From Acinetobacter lwoffii (GTDB lineage Bacteria > Pseudomonadota > Gammaproteobacteria > Pseudomonadales > Moraxellaceae): a DNA stretch of 64,000 nucleotides. The notes below the pieces were generated by a model, which searched no databases, was not told the DNA's origin, and saw only the letters and a list, made by a program, of their open reading frames with translations. A program made the translations under genes and the position numbers. Positions 37,139 through 47,232 of the stretch are shown one piece after another. The DNA is taken from NCBI RefSeq assembly GCF_024129735.1, contig NZ_JAMXXK010000002.1, positions 1 to 64,000 on the forward strand. Reading direction: 5' to 3'. Each line of letters opens with the position of its first letter. The stretch's first letter is position 1.

Positions 37139-39154
37139 TTAGATCAATAAAGTACGGATATCTTTGAGCAGCTTGGTCAGCTTGTTGGTGAAACGAGCAG
37201 CATCTGCACCATTGATCACACGGTGATCGTAGGACAATGAAAGCGGCAGCATCAAGCGTGGATCAAAGCCTTCACCATTCCATACTGGTTGCATGGTGGC
37301 AGGAGAAATACCCAGAATCGCCACTTGCGGCCAGTTCACCAATGGCGTAAATGCTGTACCACCAATTGAGCCCAGGCTGGTGATGGTAAAGTTCGCACCT
37401 TGCAGGTCTTTCGGTGACAATTTCTTGTCACGCGCTTTTTGACCCAGGGTTCCCAGCTCAGTGGCAATCTGTTTAATGGACTTCTGATCGGGATGACGCA
37501 GTACAGGCACGGTCAAACCATCTGGCGTTGCGACCGCGATACCCATATGGATCTCGTTACGTAGCAAGACTGACTTACCATCATCGGCCAAGTGACCAGC
37601 AAATTCACGCTCTTCTTTTAACAAGTGCGCAACTGCTTTGATGATGAATGCCATAATGGTCAGGCTCAGGCCTTCTTTCTTGAAGTTGCCTTTCAGTTCA
37701 TTACGCCATGCTTCGAGTTCAGTAATATCTGCTGCATCAAACTGGGTCACTTGCGGAATGAAATTATTCAGCGACAACTGTGGAATAGACACTTGTTGCA
37801 AACGCGTCAAGGCTTTCTCTTCCACACCACCAAAAGCGCTAAAGTCTGGCAGTTTTGGCAGACCTGCGACTTGAGCAGCAGCGGCTACAGGAGCCGCCTG
37901 TGGCGTAGTAAGACGCGTTTTGACATACGCTTTCAGGTCTTCTTTCATGACGCGCGCATGTGGGCCAGATGCTTTGACATCTGCCAGCACAACGCCCAGT
38001 TCACGTGCCAGTTTACGCACTGCAGGACCGGCATAAACTTTAGAATTAGCGGCATTCTGCTCTTTGGTCAGCTTGTCAGCATTATCCGACGTCGTGACTG
38101 TTTGAGTAGAAGATGCAGCAGGTGCCGGGGCTGCTTTTGGTGCTTCTGCTGCTTTCGGTGCTTCTGCTTTGGCTACGACAGGTGCAGCAGCTGCTTGCGC
38201 TTCAGCTTCAGCTTCAATTGTCACCAGTGCAATGCCTTGAGAGACATTTTGACCCAGCTCAACATGAATGGCTTTAATCACGCCAGCTGTAGTGCTTGGC
38301 ACTTCAACAGTGGCTTTATCTGATTCTACCACGATGATGCTCTGATCTTTTTCAACCGTATCACCGACCTGAACCAGAATTTCCGCCACAGCCGCCTTGT
38401 CTACACCCAAGTCAGGCACAGCAATTTCAACATCACCTGCAGGTGCTGCTGGCGTTTGTGGTGCTTCAACTGCTTTCTCTTGGGTGGCCGCTTGAGCAAC
38501 TGGTGCTTGAGATGCTTCTGTCTGTGCTGACGCTGCCGAAACAGCCGTTTTCACTTTCAGAATGACCACACCTTCTTTGATCGTGTCGCCTTCTTTAATC
38601 TGGATGGATTCCACCGTACCTGAAACCGTACTTGGCACTTCAACAGTCGCCTTGTCTGATTCCACCACTACGATACTTTGATCTACCTCGATTTCATCAC
38701 CGACAGAAACCAAGATTTCACCGACAGTGGCTTTTTCTACGCCAATATCGGGGATTTGCACATCAACCACTTGTAAGCTTGTTTGAGCCTCAGGAGCAGC
38801 AGAAGCTTTAGGCTGATGTGAAGCCAGTTCCTGCATGATTTCCTGATCCAGTAATGAAGTCGGAGTATTTTCTGAGGTTTTTTGTGAGGCATCTGCTTGC
38901 TGTGGCTCGACCACATCAGCGCTACCGTCTTCAGCTTGTAGCTCAATCAGTACTGCGCCTTCAGCGACTTCATCACCCTGACTCACCAGAATGCTTTTTA
39001 CCACGCCTGCTGAAGTGCTAGGCACTTCAACAGAGGCTTTATCAGATTCAAGTAACACAATGCTGTCATCGATCGCGATCGTATCACCCACTTTGACCAG
39101 AATTTCGGCCACTGTTGCCTTATCTACACCAATATCAGGAGTCGTAATTTGCAT
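37139..39154 (-). CDS. aceF: Pyruvate dehydrogenase E2, dihydrolipoamide acetyltransferase
   Basis: 671 residues. Three N-terminal lipoyl domains, each with the lipoyl-lysine turn (SDKASVEVPS near residue 40, SDKATVEVPS near 165 and 280), joined by Ala/Pro/Glu-rich swinging linkers; the peripheral-subunit-binding domain follows (VRKLARELGVVLADVKASG, about 375-395), then the catalytic domain with QLSLNNFIPQVTQ and the active-site LSYDHRVINGADAARF. E. coli AceF (630 aa) also has three lipoyl domains. Two bases after aceE, clearly one operon. No lpd follows in this window. Confidence 0.96.
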   Translation of the reverse strand: MQITTPDIGVDKATVAEILVKVGDTIAIDDSIVLLESDKASVEVPSTSAGVVKSILVSQGDEVAEGAVLIELQAEDGSADVVEPQQADASQKTSENTPTSLLDQEIMQELASHQPKASAAPEAQTSLQVVDVQIPDIGVEKATVGEILVSVGDEIEVDQSIVVVESDKATVEVPSTVSGTVESIQIKEGDTIKEGVVILKVKTAVSAASAQTEASQAPVAQAATQEKAVEAPQTPAAPAGDVEIAVPDLGVDKAAVAEILVQVGDTVEKDQSIIVVESDKATVEVPSTTAGVIKAIHVELGQNVSQGIALVTIEAEAEAQAAAAPVVAKAEAPKAAEAPKAAPAPAASSTQTVTTSDNADKLTKEQNAANSKVYAGPAVRKLARELGVVLADVKASGPHARVMKEDLKAYVKTRLTTPQAAPVAAAAQVAGLPKLPDFSAFGGVEEKALTRLQQVSIPQLSLNNFIPQVTQFDAADITELEAWRNELKGNFKKEGLSLTIMAFIIKAVAHLLKEEREFAGHLADDGKSVLLRNEIHMGIAVATPDGLTVPVLRHPDQKSIKQIATELGTLGQKARDKKLSPKDLQGANFTITSLGSIGGTAFTPLVNWPQVAILGISPATMQPVWNGEGFDPRLMLPLSLSYDHRVINGADAARFTNKLTKLLKDIRTLLI

Positions 39155-39156
39155 GC

Positions 39157-41859
39157 TTAGTTCTCCTCTTTGTAGTCAGCAACAGCATGTACAGATGGGG
39201 TTTCTTGAGGTGTCCAAGCCACTGGACGATCTGTATCAAGCTCGAAAGTCGAGATCGCATCTTTTACCAGACGCGCATCAACTTCACCTTCATCTGCCAG
39301 TTTTTTCAGGGTTGCTACTACAATATGGGCAGCATCAACACCGAAGTAACTACGCAAGTTGGCACGTGTATCTGAACGGCCATAACCGTCAGTACCCAAT
39401 GCTACGAATGGACGGCCATCTGGAAGATAAGCACGAATCTGTTCGCTATAAGCACGCATATGATCGGTTGCAGACACGACGATACCTTCAGTACCGCGAA
39501 GCTGTTTCGATACCCATGCTTCTTTTACGTCTTCAGCCAGCGGATGCAAGCGGTTGTATTCTTCACATGCCATACCGTCACGTGCCAGTTCATTGAAGCT
39601 GGTCACGCTGTAGACATTTGAATGAATTTGATATTCTTCACGCAGAATCTTCGCCGCCTTGATCACTTCACGCAGGATTACACCTGAGCCCAGTAACTGA
39701 ACAGTGGCTTTTTCATCTTCTTCCAGTAAGTACATACCACGCTTAATGCCTTCTTCAACACCTTTTGGCATTTCCGGATGCTCGTAGTTTTCGTTCATCA
39801 CGGTCAGGTAATAGAACACACGTTCCTGGTTCACATACATACGCTGTAAACCGTCATGCACGATCACTGCCAATTCATAACCGAAACATGGGTCATAAGA
39901 GACACAGTTTGGAATGGTATTGGCCAAGATGTGTGAATGACCATCCTGATGCTGCAAGCCTTCACCGTTCAGTGTAGTACGACCTGCGGTTGCACCCAGC
40001 AAGAAACCTTGTGCCTGTGCATCGCCGGCTGCCCATGCAATATCACCGATACGCTGGAAACCAAACATCGAGTAGTACATGTACATCGGAATCATTGGCA
40101 GGTTATTGGTTGAATAACTGGTCGCCAATGCTGCCCATGCACTCATCGCACCGGCTTCGTTAATCCCTTCCTGCAACATGTGACCGTCTTTGGCTTCACG
40201 GTAATGCATCAGCTGTTCTTGGTCTTCCGGGGTATATTTCTGGCCATGCGCGGCATAAATACCGAGCTGACGGAACATCCCTTCCAGACCGAAAGTACGG
40301 GCTTCATCAGGCACGATTGGCACAACACGGTCTTTAATCGCTTTCTCTTTAAGAAGTGCAGAGATTAAACGCACCATCACCATCGTGGTCGATTGTTCTT
40401 TACCATTTGAACCGGCCAAGACCGAATCAAATACTGAAAGTCCAGGAATCGCTAGCTGTTCGCTTTCCTTACGACGTGCAGGCAGGTAACCACCTAGCGC
40501 TTCACGACGTGCCTTCATATATTTCAATTCAGGGGAATTTTCGCTTGGACGGTAGAACGGTACTTCTTCAAGCTGTTCGTCGGTGAAAGGAAGGTTGAAA
40601 CGATCACGCACATATTTCAAGGAATTGATTTGCATCTTCTTGATTTGATGAGTTTTGTTGACTGCTTCGATTTCTTCCGACAAACCATAACCTTTCACGG
40701 TTTTTGCCAGAATCACGGTCGGCTGACCTTTGGCCGTACATGCTTCGGCATAAGCAGCAAAGACTTTGTACGGGTCGTGACCACCGCGGTTCAGATTATC
40801 AATATCTTCGTCGCTTAAGTCTTTAACCAACTCAGCTGCTTCTGGATATTTGCCGAAGAACTTTTCACGCGCGTAAGCACCACCTTTTACCTGGTAACGC
40901 TGGAAATCGCCATCAACTGCTTCTTCCATCACTGCTTTCAGTGCACCGGATTTATCTTTATCCAGTAGTGGATCCCAATGACGGCCCCACACAACTTTAA
41001 TCACACGCCAGCCTGCGCCGCGGAATAATGACTCAAGTTCCTGAATGATCTTGCCATTACCACGTACCGGACCATCCAGACGTTGCAAGTTACAGTTCAC
41101 TACCCAAATCAGGTTGTCGAGCTTTTCGCGACCTGCCAGAGAAATTGCACCCAAGCTTTCCGGCTCGTCCATCTCACCATCACCCAGATAAGCCCAAACC
41201 TTACGATCTTCTTCTTTAATCAGGCCACGGTTCATCAGGTACTTTTGGATATGTGCCTGATAAATTGACATGATTGGACCCAGACCCATCGATACGGTCG
41301 GGAACTGCCAGTAGTCCGGCATCAAATAAGGATGCGGATAAGATGGCAAACCTTTACCACCCACTTCACGACGGAAATTATTCAGATGCTCTTCAGTCAA
41401 ACGGCCTTCTAAAAATGAACGCGCGTAAATACCCGGTGCACAGTGACCTTGATAATAGATCATGTCGCCGCCAAAGCTGTCGCTGTTGGCACGGAAGAAG
41501 TGGTTAAAGCCCACATCATAAAGGGTTGCGGAAGAAGCAAAACTCGCTAGGTGACCACCGAGATCGTCACCGGTTTTATTCGCGCGTAATACCATTGCCA
41601 AGGCATTCCAGCGGATCAGCGCGCGAATACGGCGCTCCATGTCCTGGTCGCCTGGCATTGCAGGCTGTTCTTCAACAGAAATCGTATTTAAGTAGGGAGT
41701 ATTTAAACGCTGAATAGGAACATGCTTTGCAATTGCGCGTTGATAAAGTTTTTCTAACAAAAATGCTGCACGCTCAGTGCCCATGTGCTGCAAAACAGAG
41801 TCAAATGCATCTTGCCATTCTTGGGTTTCTTGCGCGTCTGTATCGCCATAAAACGCCAT
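39157..41859 (-). CDS. aceE: Pyruvate dehydrogenase E1 component (homodimeric)
   Basis: 900 residues (E. coli 887). Thiamine-diphosphate-dependent decarboxylation of pyruvate in the PDH complex. TPP motif GDGEMDEPES...NCNLQRLDGPVRGN, early EQPAMPGDQDMERRIRALIRWNAL, and STNNLPMIPMYMYYSMFGFQR typical of the homodimeric E1 type. No pdhR-like regulator sits upstream; the leader of about 120 nt has a plausible TTGACT-N16-TGTAAT promoter on the minus strand at 42014-41987. Confidence 0.96.
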   Translation of the reverse strand: MAFYGDTDAQETQEWQDAFDSVLQHMGTERAAFLLEKLYQRAIAKHVPIQRLNTPYLNTISVEEQPAMPGDQDMERRIRALIRWNALAMVLRANKTGDDLGGHLASFASSATLYDVGFNHFFRANSDSFGGDMIYYQGHCAPGIYARSFLEGRLTEEHLNNFRREVGGKGLPSYPHPYLMPDYWQFPTVSMGLGPIMSIYQAHIQKYLMNRGLIKEEDRKVWAYLGDGEMDEPESLGAISLAGREKLDNLIWVVNCNLQRLDGPVRGNGKIIQELESLFRGAGWRVIKVVWGRHWDPLLDKDKSGALKAVMEEAVDGDFQRYQVKGGAYAREKFFGKYPEAAELVKDLSDEDIDNLNRGGHDPYKVFAAYAEACTAKGQPTVILAKTVKGYGLSEEIEAVNKTHQIKKMQINSLKYVRDRFNLPFTDEQLEEVPFYRPSENSPELKYMKARREALGGYLPARRKESEQLAIPGLSVFDSVLAGSNGKEQSTTMVMVRLISALLKEKAIKDRVVPIVPDEARTFGLEGMFRQLGIYAAHGQKYTPEDQEQLMHYREAKDGHMLQEGINEAGAMSAWAALATSYSTNNLPMIPMYMYYSMFGFQRIGDIAWAAGDAQAQGFLLGATAGRTTLNGEGLQHQDGHSHILANTIPNCVSYDPCFGYELAVIVHDGLQRMYVNQERVFYYLTVMNENYEHPEMPKGVEEGIKRGMYLLEEDEKATVQLLGSGVILREVIKAAKILREEYQIHSNVYSVTSFNELARDGMACEEYNRLHPLAEDVKEAWVSKQLRGTEGIVVSATDHMRAYSEQIRAYLPDGRPFVALGTDGYGRSDTRANLRSYFGVDAAHIVVATLKKLADEGEVDARLVKDAISTFELDTDRPVAWTPQETPSVHAVADYKEEN

Positions 41860-42186
41860 AATCTACAGTTCCTAAAAGCCTAATCTAATGTCTTATATGT
41901 ACCATATTTAAGACCTCTGCAGGTATGGCCTTAGCTGAATGCGATTTAGCAGTACTATTTAGGAACTAAATGATGGGTGACGTATAATTACACTACATAA
42001 CAAAAAATAGTCAATAAAGGCGATTTATTATACAATCATTATAATAGTTGGTGATAATATGAGACTTAAAAGTGATAAAACAAAAAGCCCTTCAAGTTGA
42101 CTTGAAGAGCCTGCAGTTTAAACGCTTTAAAATGCTTATTGGAGGTTTTTATGTATAGAGATGCTTCTTGTTATTCAGGTCTATAC
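41860..42186. other. Spacer between the M23 peptidase gene and aceE
   Basis: 327 bases: the aceE promoter region (about 41987-42014) and the terminator of the peptidase gene at 42085-42112. No gene seen. Confidence 0.5.
42085..42112 (-). terminator. Intrinsic terminator after the M23 peptidase gene
   Basis: CTTCAAG-TCAA-CTTGAAG stem followed by GGCTTTTTG on the minus strand. Confidence 0.65.
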
Positions 42187-42870
42187 TTAAGGTAACATGG
42201 CCAAATAAGTAGATGGGTTTTTACGTTGACCGTCTTTTACTACTTCATAATGTAAGTGTGGACCGGTACAGCGACCAGTACAGCCAACGTTGGCAATATG
42301 ATCACCTGCTTGCACCTGCTCTCCCACACGTGCAATAAGACGTGAAGCATGGGCATAGCGCGTTAAATAGCCATTGCCATGATTGATTTCAACGTATTGA
42401 CCATAACCTGTGCCCCAACCTGATTTGGTCACAATTCCTGGACCTGTTGCATAGATTGGTGTACCACTTGGCGCTGCAAGATCAAGGCCTGAATGATTTT
42501 CAGCACGGCCACTCATGGTACGACCACCGTAATTTGAACTTACGCGAGAATTAGGTAAAGGATGAGAAATTAGCCAAGAATAAGCACTGTTTGCTGCCGC
42601 TTTATTGGATGAAGTATTGGCATACTTCTGAGCAAGCGTTCGATTGTTCAGTTCAACTGGTTTCTCACGAAGTTGAACATTCAATTTAGTCTGTGCTGGA
42701 ATATCGATATCATCTGGATGAGTATATGCACCCTGTGCCAGAGTACGCGTCAATTGCTCGATACGATCTGTTGAACCATTTTCTTGATTTAGATTGACTA
42801 AATCTGCGAACGCAACCGAAGCCGCTGAAACTGATAAAGAAAATGCCAACAAAATACGTCGCATATGCAT
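42187..42870 (-). CDS. Secreted M23-family metallopeptidase
   Basis: 227 residues. Signal peptide (about 1-22, ...SVSAASVAFA), a linker of about 80 residues, then the LytM/M23 domain: zinc ligands His and Asp in NHSGLDLAAPSG, and HLHYE near the C-terminus, with GYGQYVEINHGNGYLTRYAHAS between. Likely a murein endopeptidase or a peptidoglycan-binding regulator acting in the periplasm; all four zinc/catalytic residues appear present, so it is probably active. It sits next to the division cluster, as many M23 genes do near ftsZ-lpxC. GAGAGG precedes the ATG at 42870. Confidence 0.85.
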   Translation of the reverse strand: MHMRRILLAFSLSVSAASVAFADLVNLNQENGSTDRIEQLTRTLAQGAYTHPDDIDIPAQTKLNVQLREKPVELNNRTLAQKYANTSSNKAAANSAYSWLISHPLPNSRVSSNYGGRTMSGRAENHSGLDLAAPSGTPIYATGPGIVTKSGWGTGYGQYVEINHGNGYLTRYAHASRLIARVGEQVQAGDHIANVGCTGRCTGPHLHYEVVKDGQRKNPSTYLAMLP

Positions 42871-42977
42871 AAAAAACCTCTCTAAACTGCTTTAATCGAG
42901 TTCCTTGAAGATCTCTATCCTTGATATCCACTAAAAGAAGCGCATAAGATTAAGACATAAATATGTAGGAATCATGT

Positions 42978-43418
42978 ATGTCGGAACCTGTCAACGTTTT
43001 TCAACAAACAAGAAAACAGATAAAAACAGGAAACTTTTCGTTTCTCTCATCACAAGTCGCTGCCTGGCAGAAACTTACGAAACTCGTACAACCGCTATTG
43101 CCCCAACCGGAACGCTGGCAAGTTGTCTGCTATCAAAATGGTGTGTTAACGATTACCGGTGAAAACCAGGCCATGATCAGTCAATTGGCCTATCTTCAAA
43201 AGCAATACATTTCACAACTCTCTCAAATAAATGAATTAACAGATCTCACTAAACTTCAAGTTTGCTTGCGGAATCCTTCGCAAACATCACCTGTTTCAGC
43301 AACACCTGAAAGAGCCTTAAATGCAGAAACACAGGAATTACTTCGTAGTGCTGCTGACTTTATAAGCGACCCTAAGCTTAGCCAAGCTTTACTACGTTTG
43401 GCAAGCAATAAAAAGTAA
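42978..43418 (+). CDS. dciA: DUF721 protein, probable replicative-helicase loader DciA
   Basis: 146 residues. The N-terminal DUF721 domain (about 15-95: ...ERWQVVCYQNGVLTITGENQAMISQLAYLQKQYI) has the strand-strand-helix pattern of DciA, the loader of DnaB in bacteria lacking DnaC. The C-terminus is a small helical tail (ETQELLRSAADFISDPKLSQALLRLA). It occupies the place between lpxC and the downstream genes where DUF721 is found in Pseudomonas and Acinetobacter. AGGA seven bases before the ATG at 42978 selects that start. Sequence similarity to known DciA is weak by eye. Confidence 0.65.
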   Translation: MSEPVNVFQQTRKQIKTGNFSFLSSQVAAWQKLTKLVQPLLPQPERWQVVCYQNGVLTITGENQAMISQLAYLQKQYISQLSQINELTDLTKLQVCLRNPSQTSPVSATPERALNAETQELLRSAADFISDPKLSQALLRLASNKK

Positions 43419-43517
43419 CATAGCAATCAAATGTAATAAATTAAAAAGCAAACATTATGTGATGTGTATCACAGTATTAAAGCAATAACAAAAACATAAA
43501 GACACAAACACAATGAC

Positions 43518-44420
43518 TTATGTCACATTCACATACATGATTGGACAATTGGCTTCGTCATCAAATGTTACAATTTCATAGCAGCTTGGATCACTTTTCA
43601 CATTGCGTAAAAGTTGATTATTCAAGGCATGTCCAGATTTATAACCATCAAATTTGGCAATAATCTGATGCCCGAGCAGGTATAAATCACCCACGGCATC
43701 CAGAATTTTATGACGTACAAATTCGTCCGAGAAACGTAAACCTTCTTCATTAACGACCCCGGTTTCATCTACACCAATGGCATTTTCCAGGCTGGCACCC
43801 AGCGCCAGATTATTGGCTTTGAGATAATCCAGATCTTTCATAAACCCAAAGGTACGCGCTTCACTGACTTCATAAACGAAGGTTTCAGTAGAAAAATCGA
43901 TACTGGCGGACTGATGTTCTTTTTTAAAGGCAGGATGATCAAAATCGATGGTGAAATTCAGCTGAAAGCCCTCATGTGGGCTAAAAATGGCACGTTTGTC
44001 ATCAATGAGTGCTTCAACCGGTTTAATAATCTTGACGAATTTTTTAGCGGCATCCAGCTCTTGCAAACCGCCCTGCATGAGCAGGTAAATAAACGGACCT
44101 GCACTGCCATCCATAATCGGGACTTCAGAGGCCGACACTTCAATAATCAGGTTATCAATGCCTAGACCAGCAATCGCACTCATGACATGTTCAATGGTGC
44201 CTACTTTGGCATTTTCCTGAACCAGGTTCGAGCACATGAAGGCTTCTTGAATCAGCATGGCATCGGCAGGAATGTCGACTGGCGGATTCAGGTCAATACG
44301 ACGAAACACAATTCCCCCATCGGCATGGTGCGGCACAAAGTTAATCATGACTTTTTGCCCACTGTGAAGACCGATTCCGCTCGCTTTCACGACACGTTTC
44401 AGGGTACGTTGTTTCAACAT
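43518..44420 (-). CDS. lpxC: UDP-3-O-acyl-N-acetylglucosamine deacetylase
   Basis: 300 residues (E. coli 305). Zinc enzyme for the committed step of lipid A synthesis. Seen: [26 protein letters not shown], zinc-site [47 protein letters not shown] with the His and Asp ligands. Last gene of the minus-strand division block, after ftsZ. Confidence 0.97.
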   Translation of the reverse strand: MLKQRTLKRVVKASGIGLHSGQKVMINFVPHHADGGIVFRRIDLNPPVDIPADAMLIQEAFMCSNLVQENAKVGTIEHVMSAIAGLGIDNLIIEVSASEVPIMDGSAGPFIYLLMQGGLQELDAAKKFVKIIKPVEALIDDKRAIFSPHEGFQLNFTIDFDHPAFKKEHQSASIDFSTETFVYEVSEARTFGFMKDLDYLKANNLALGASLENAIGVDETGVVNEEGLRFSDEFVRHKILDAVGDLYLLGHQIIAKFDGYKSGHALNNQLLRNVKSDPSCYEIVTFDDEANCPIMYVNVT

Positions 44421-44485
44421 GCTTTTATCATCTGTTCATCTATAAAACCGCTATACGTTAGCATATTTGGCTATTGATAAAAAAC

Positions 44486-44513
44486 AAAAAGGTGGCTTAA
44501 AAGCCACCTTTCC
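44486..44513. terminator. Bidirectional intrinsic terminator between ftsZ and lpxC
   Basis: AAAGGTGGCTT-TT-AAGCCACCTTT followed by T-rich sequence on the minus strand; lpxC therefore probably has its own promoter. Confidence 0.75.
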
Positions 44514-44546
44514 TGTCTAATCTAGCTAAACACATGATGTTACATG

Positions 44547-45740
44547 TTATTTACGCTGTTGATTCTTAAGATAATCCTGAATGCTCATTGGCGTTGGGCG
44601 CGGGCTAGAAACTGAAGCCGCCGCTGGATTCGCTGCTGCACCTGTTTCATGCTGCTGACGCTGAATTGCCGGTACATCATCATCTTCCACCACAGCCTGT
44701 GCAGCTGCTGCTGGACGAGTTGCCTGTACATTAGTACGTTTGGTCGGTTCAACTGAATCCGCTGCATGACGGGTGAGACCTGTTGCAATCACAGTCACGC
44801 TGATTTCATCACGCGCATCCGGATCAAAAACGGTACCGTAGAACACTTGACCCTCATCTAAATCGACAATCTGGTTCACGACATCAGTAATTTCTTCAAT
44901 TTCACCGAAAGTCACGTCATCGCCACCAGTCACGTTGATCAGAATGCCTTTGGCATTCATGATAGTCACGTTGTCGAGTAATGGACTACGGATTGCCTGC
45001 TCAGCAGCCTGACGTGCACGGTTCTCACCACGACCCAGACCGACACCCATCATGGCATAACCACGAGTGCTCATGGCTGTTTTTAAGTCAGCAAAGTCAA
45101 GGTTGATATGGCCAGGACGGACTACCAAATCAAAAATACTGCGTACTGCATTCAACAATACATCATCCGCTTTTTTATAGGCATCTTTCATTGAAATATC
45201 ACGGAAGACTTTCAATAGACGCTGGTTTGGAATGATGATTAATGAGTCTACATGCTGCTCTAGCGCTTCAATCCCTTTTTCAGCAGACTGTAGACGGCGT
45301 TTGCCTTCAAAGTTAAATGGCGTGGTCACGACACCAACGGTCAGAATACCCATTTCTTTCGCAATTTCAGCAACCACTGGCGCTGCACCGGTACCGGTAC
45401 CACCGCCCATACCCGCAGTTACAAAGACCATATCGGTCCCTTCAAGCTGTTGGCGAATCAGTTCACGGCTTTCTTCTGCTGCGGTCTGGCCGACTTGCGG
45501 ATTTGCACCTGCACCCAGACCACGGGTACTTTGCTCGCCCAGCTGAATTTTAAATTCGGCTTCCATGCGATCCAATGCCTGTTTGTCCGTATTGGCACAA
45601 ACAAATTTTACGCCCTGGATATCGGACTGCAACATATGTTGTACCGCATTACCACCCGCACCACCTACACCAAATACAGTGAAACGGGCTTGACCATTGC
45701 TATCGCTATGATCGTCTTCGAAAAATTCAAATGAGGCCAT
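44547..45740 (-). CDS. ftsZ: Cell division GTPase FtsZ
   Basis: 397 residues. Tubulin-like GTPase forming the division ring. Tubulin signature GGGTGTGAAPVVA (about 108-120), T7-loop region NLDFADLKTAMSTRGYAMMG, then a variable linker with Ala/Gln/Pro and the conserved C-terminal peptide (SIQDYLKNQQRK) that binds FtsA and ZipA. Downstream of ftsA by 159 bases. Confidence 0.98.
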   Translation of the reverse strand: MASFEFFEDDHSDSNGQARFTVFGVGGAGGNAVQHMLQSDIQGVKFVCANTDKQALDRMEAEFKIQLGEQSTRGLGAGANPQVGQTAAEESRELIRQQLEGTDMVFVTAGMGGGTGTGAAPVVAEIAKEMGILTVGVVTTPFNFEGKRRLQSAEKGIEALEQHVDSLIIIPNQRLLKVFRDISMKDAYKKADDVLLNAVRSIFDLVVRPGHINLDFADLKTAMSTRGYAMMGVGLGRGENRARQAAEQAIRSPLLDNVTIMNAKGILINVTGGDDVTFGEIEEITDVVNQIVDLDEGQVFYGTVFDPDARDEISVTVIATGLTRHAADSVEPTKRTNVQATRPAAAAQAVVEDDDVPAIQRQQHETGAAANPAAASVSSPRPTPMSIQDYLKNQQRK

Positions 45741-45899
45741 GACCTATAAAATTCCTAATTCATAATTGGCAGTCACTAAGCCCGTATACTGCCTTAATCT
45801 TAATAAAATTGTTTTTAAGAATGCTGCTCATGCGTTCACTTGTCAAGTACAAGCCCGATTAACTACATCTTCCCAACAATATTCACAATAAAAATCGAC

Positions 45900-47162
45900 T
45901 TAAAAGATTGATTTCAGGGTGTCATTAAAGCCAAACAAGGCTCTTTTGACCCGCTTAGCCAATGACAACCGCTCTACATCATCCTGTTCCACAATCGTGT
46001 CCTGGGTATCACTCTGACTAAACATCAGCAAGCCAGCCACCGTACTATATTGCGAGCGACGTAAAGCAGCCTGATGTTGTTCGTCTGCATACACCTGAGT
46101 CGGCGGATTACCTAAATGCGCCGAGACCCCCATGGTACGGCGAACAAAACTCACCATCCCTTCGATATGACTGGCATCACCGGTCAATACCACACCATGA
46201 TACAAGCCCTGGATGGCACCATTTTTCACCAGCTCATCACGTACCAGACCCAGAATTTCTTCATAACGAGCCATAATAATTTCAGTCAGTTCAATCCGGC
46301 TGATGGTTTGTGGCCCGTCAATTCCTTGGAACTGAATCATATGGTCAGGCTTGACCACTTTCAGGTCGACACAGCCATACAATAATTTCAGACGTTCAGC
46401 TTCTTCGGTCGTGGTTTGCAATACTGCTGCAATATCACGGGTCACATGTTCACCGCCACGTTGGAAGGTATGGGTTAAGGCCAAACGACCATCCACATAC
46501 ACTGCAACATTGGTCGTGCCGGCACCGATATCTACTAAGCATACGCCATATTCTTTTTCGTCTTTCAGCAGGCTGGCTTCAGCAGTAGCCAAGCTCGACA
46601 CCACCATTTTTTCTACACCAATATTGGCACCTTTCAGGGCGCGATCAATATTCTGCATGGTACTGATCGGCAGCATCATCAAATGATAGTGTCCGGTCAT
46701 GCTATGTGCCGACATCCGAATCGGGTTTAACACCCATTCCGGTGAGTCGTCCAGCTCAAAACCCAGAGGCACAGCACTGACCAGATAATGATCTGAAGTC
46801 AAATGACTGGCTTTGGCCAATTCCAGTGCACGCACCACTTCACTGGTGGTAATCGCATGCTCGCTATTGTCGATCGAGGTGCGACCTGAAGCATAAAAGC
46901 TTTTTAATTCGGCACTTGGAATAGAGACCCAGGCAGAATGTACACGACATTCCGCCATATCTTCTGCTTCTTGAACGGCATTTTTAATTGCAGTAATAAC
47001 TTTATCGAGACTGACAATTTTCCCTTTACTCATGCCTCGGTTACGAGCGGTGGCCATACCAATCACTTGGATATTGTCTGGCGCGTGTACCTTGCCAATC
47101 AAAACTGAAACTTTGTGTGTCCCAATGTCAATCGCCACAACCGAGGGAACAGCTTCACTCAT
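45900..47162 (-). CDS. ftsA: Cell division protein FtsA
   Basis: 420 residues. Actin-like membrane tether of FtsZ. Seen: VVAIDIGTHKVSVLIGKV (phosphate 1), the 1C domain with CRVHSAWVSIPSAELKSF, VCLVDIGAGTTNVAVYVDG (phosphate 2), GGEHVTRDIA, GVVLTGDASHIEG, and a C-terminal amphipathic helix (LAKRVKRALFGFNDTLKSIF) for membrane attachment. Order ftsQ-ftsA-ftsZ is standard. Confidence 0.97.
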   Translation of the reverse strand: MSEAVPSVVAIDIGTHKVSVLIGKVHAPDNIQVIGMATARNRGMSKGKIVSLDKVITAIKNAVQEAEDMAECRVHSAWVSIPSAELKSFYASGRTSIDNSEHAITTSEVVRALELAKASHLTSDHYLVSAVPLGFELDDSPEWVLNPIRMSAHSMTGHYHLMMLPISTMQNIDRALKGANIGVEKMVVSSLATAEASLLKDEKEYGVCLVDIGAGTTNVAVYVDGRLALTHTFQRGGEHVTRDIAAVLQTTTEEAERLKLLYGCVDLKVVKPDHMIQFQGIDGPQTISRIELTEIIMARYEEILGLVRDELVKNGAIQGLYHGVVLTGDASHIEGMVSFVRRTMGVSAHLGNPPTQVYADEQHQAALRRSQYSTVAGLLMFSQSDTQDTIVEQDDVERLSLAKRVKRALFGFNDTLKSIF

Positions 47163-47232
47163 TATTCACTACTACCATTACGTGTTTGTTAGATTTATGG
47201 CTTTAAATGCCTCTATTTTTTAAAGCCGGTCA

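Noticed and set aside
37625-38323. 232-codon frame opposite aceF lipoyl linkers
   Set aside because: Cys/Phe-rich low-complexity translation of the antisense of Ala/Glu/Lys repeats; an artefact.
38200-39120. Three near-identical DNA segments in aceF
   Set aside because: They encode the three lipoyl domains of E2, not a mobile or CRISPR-type repeat.
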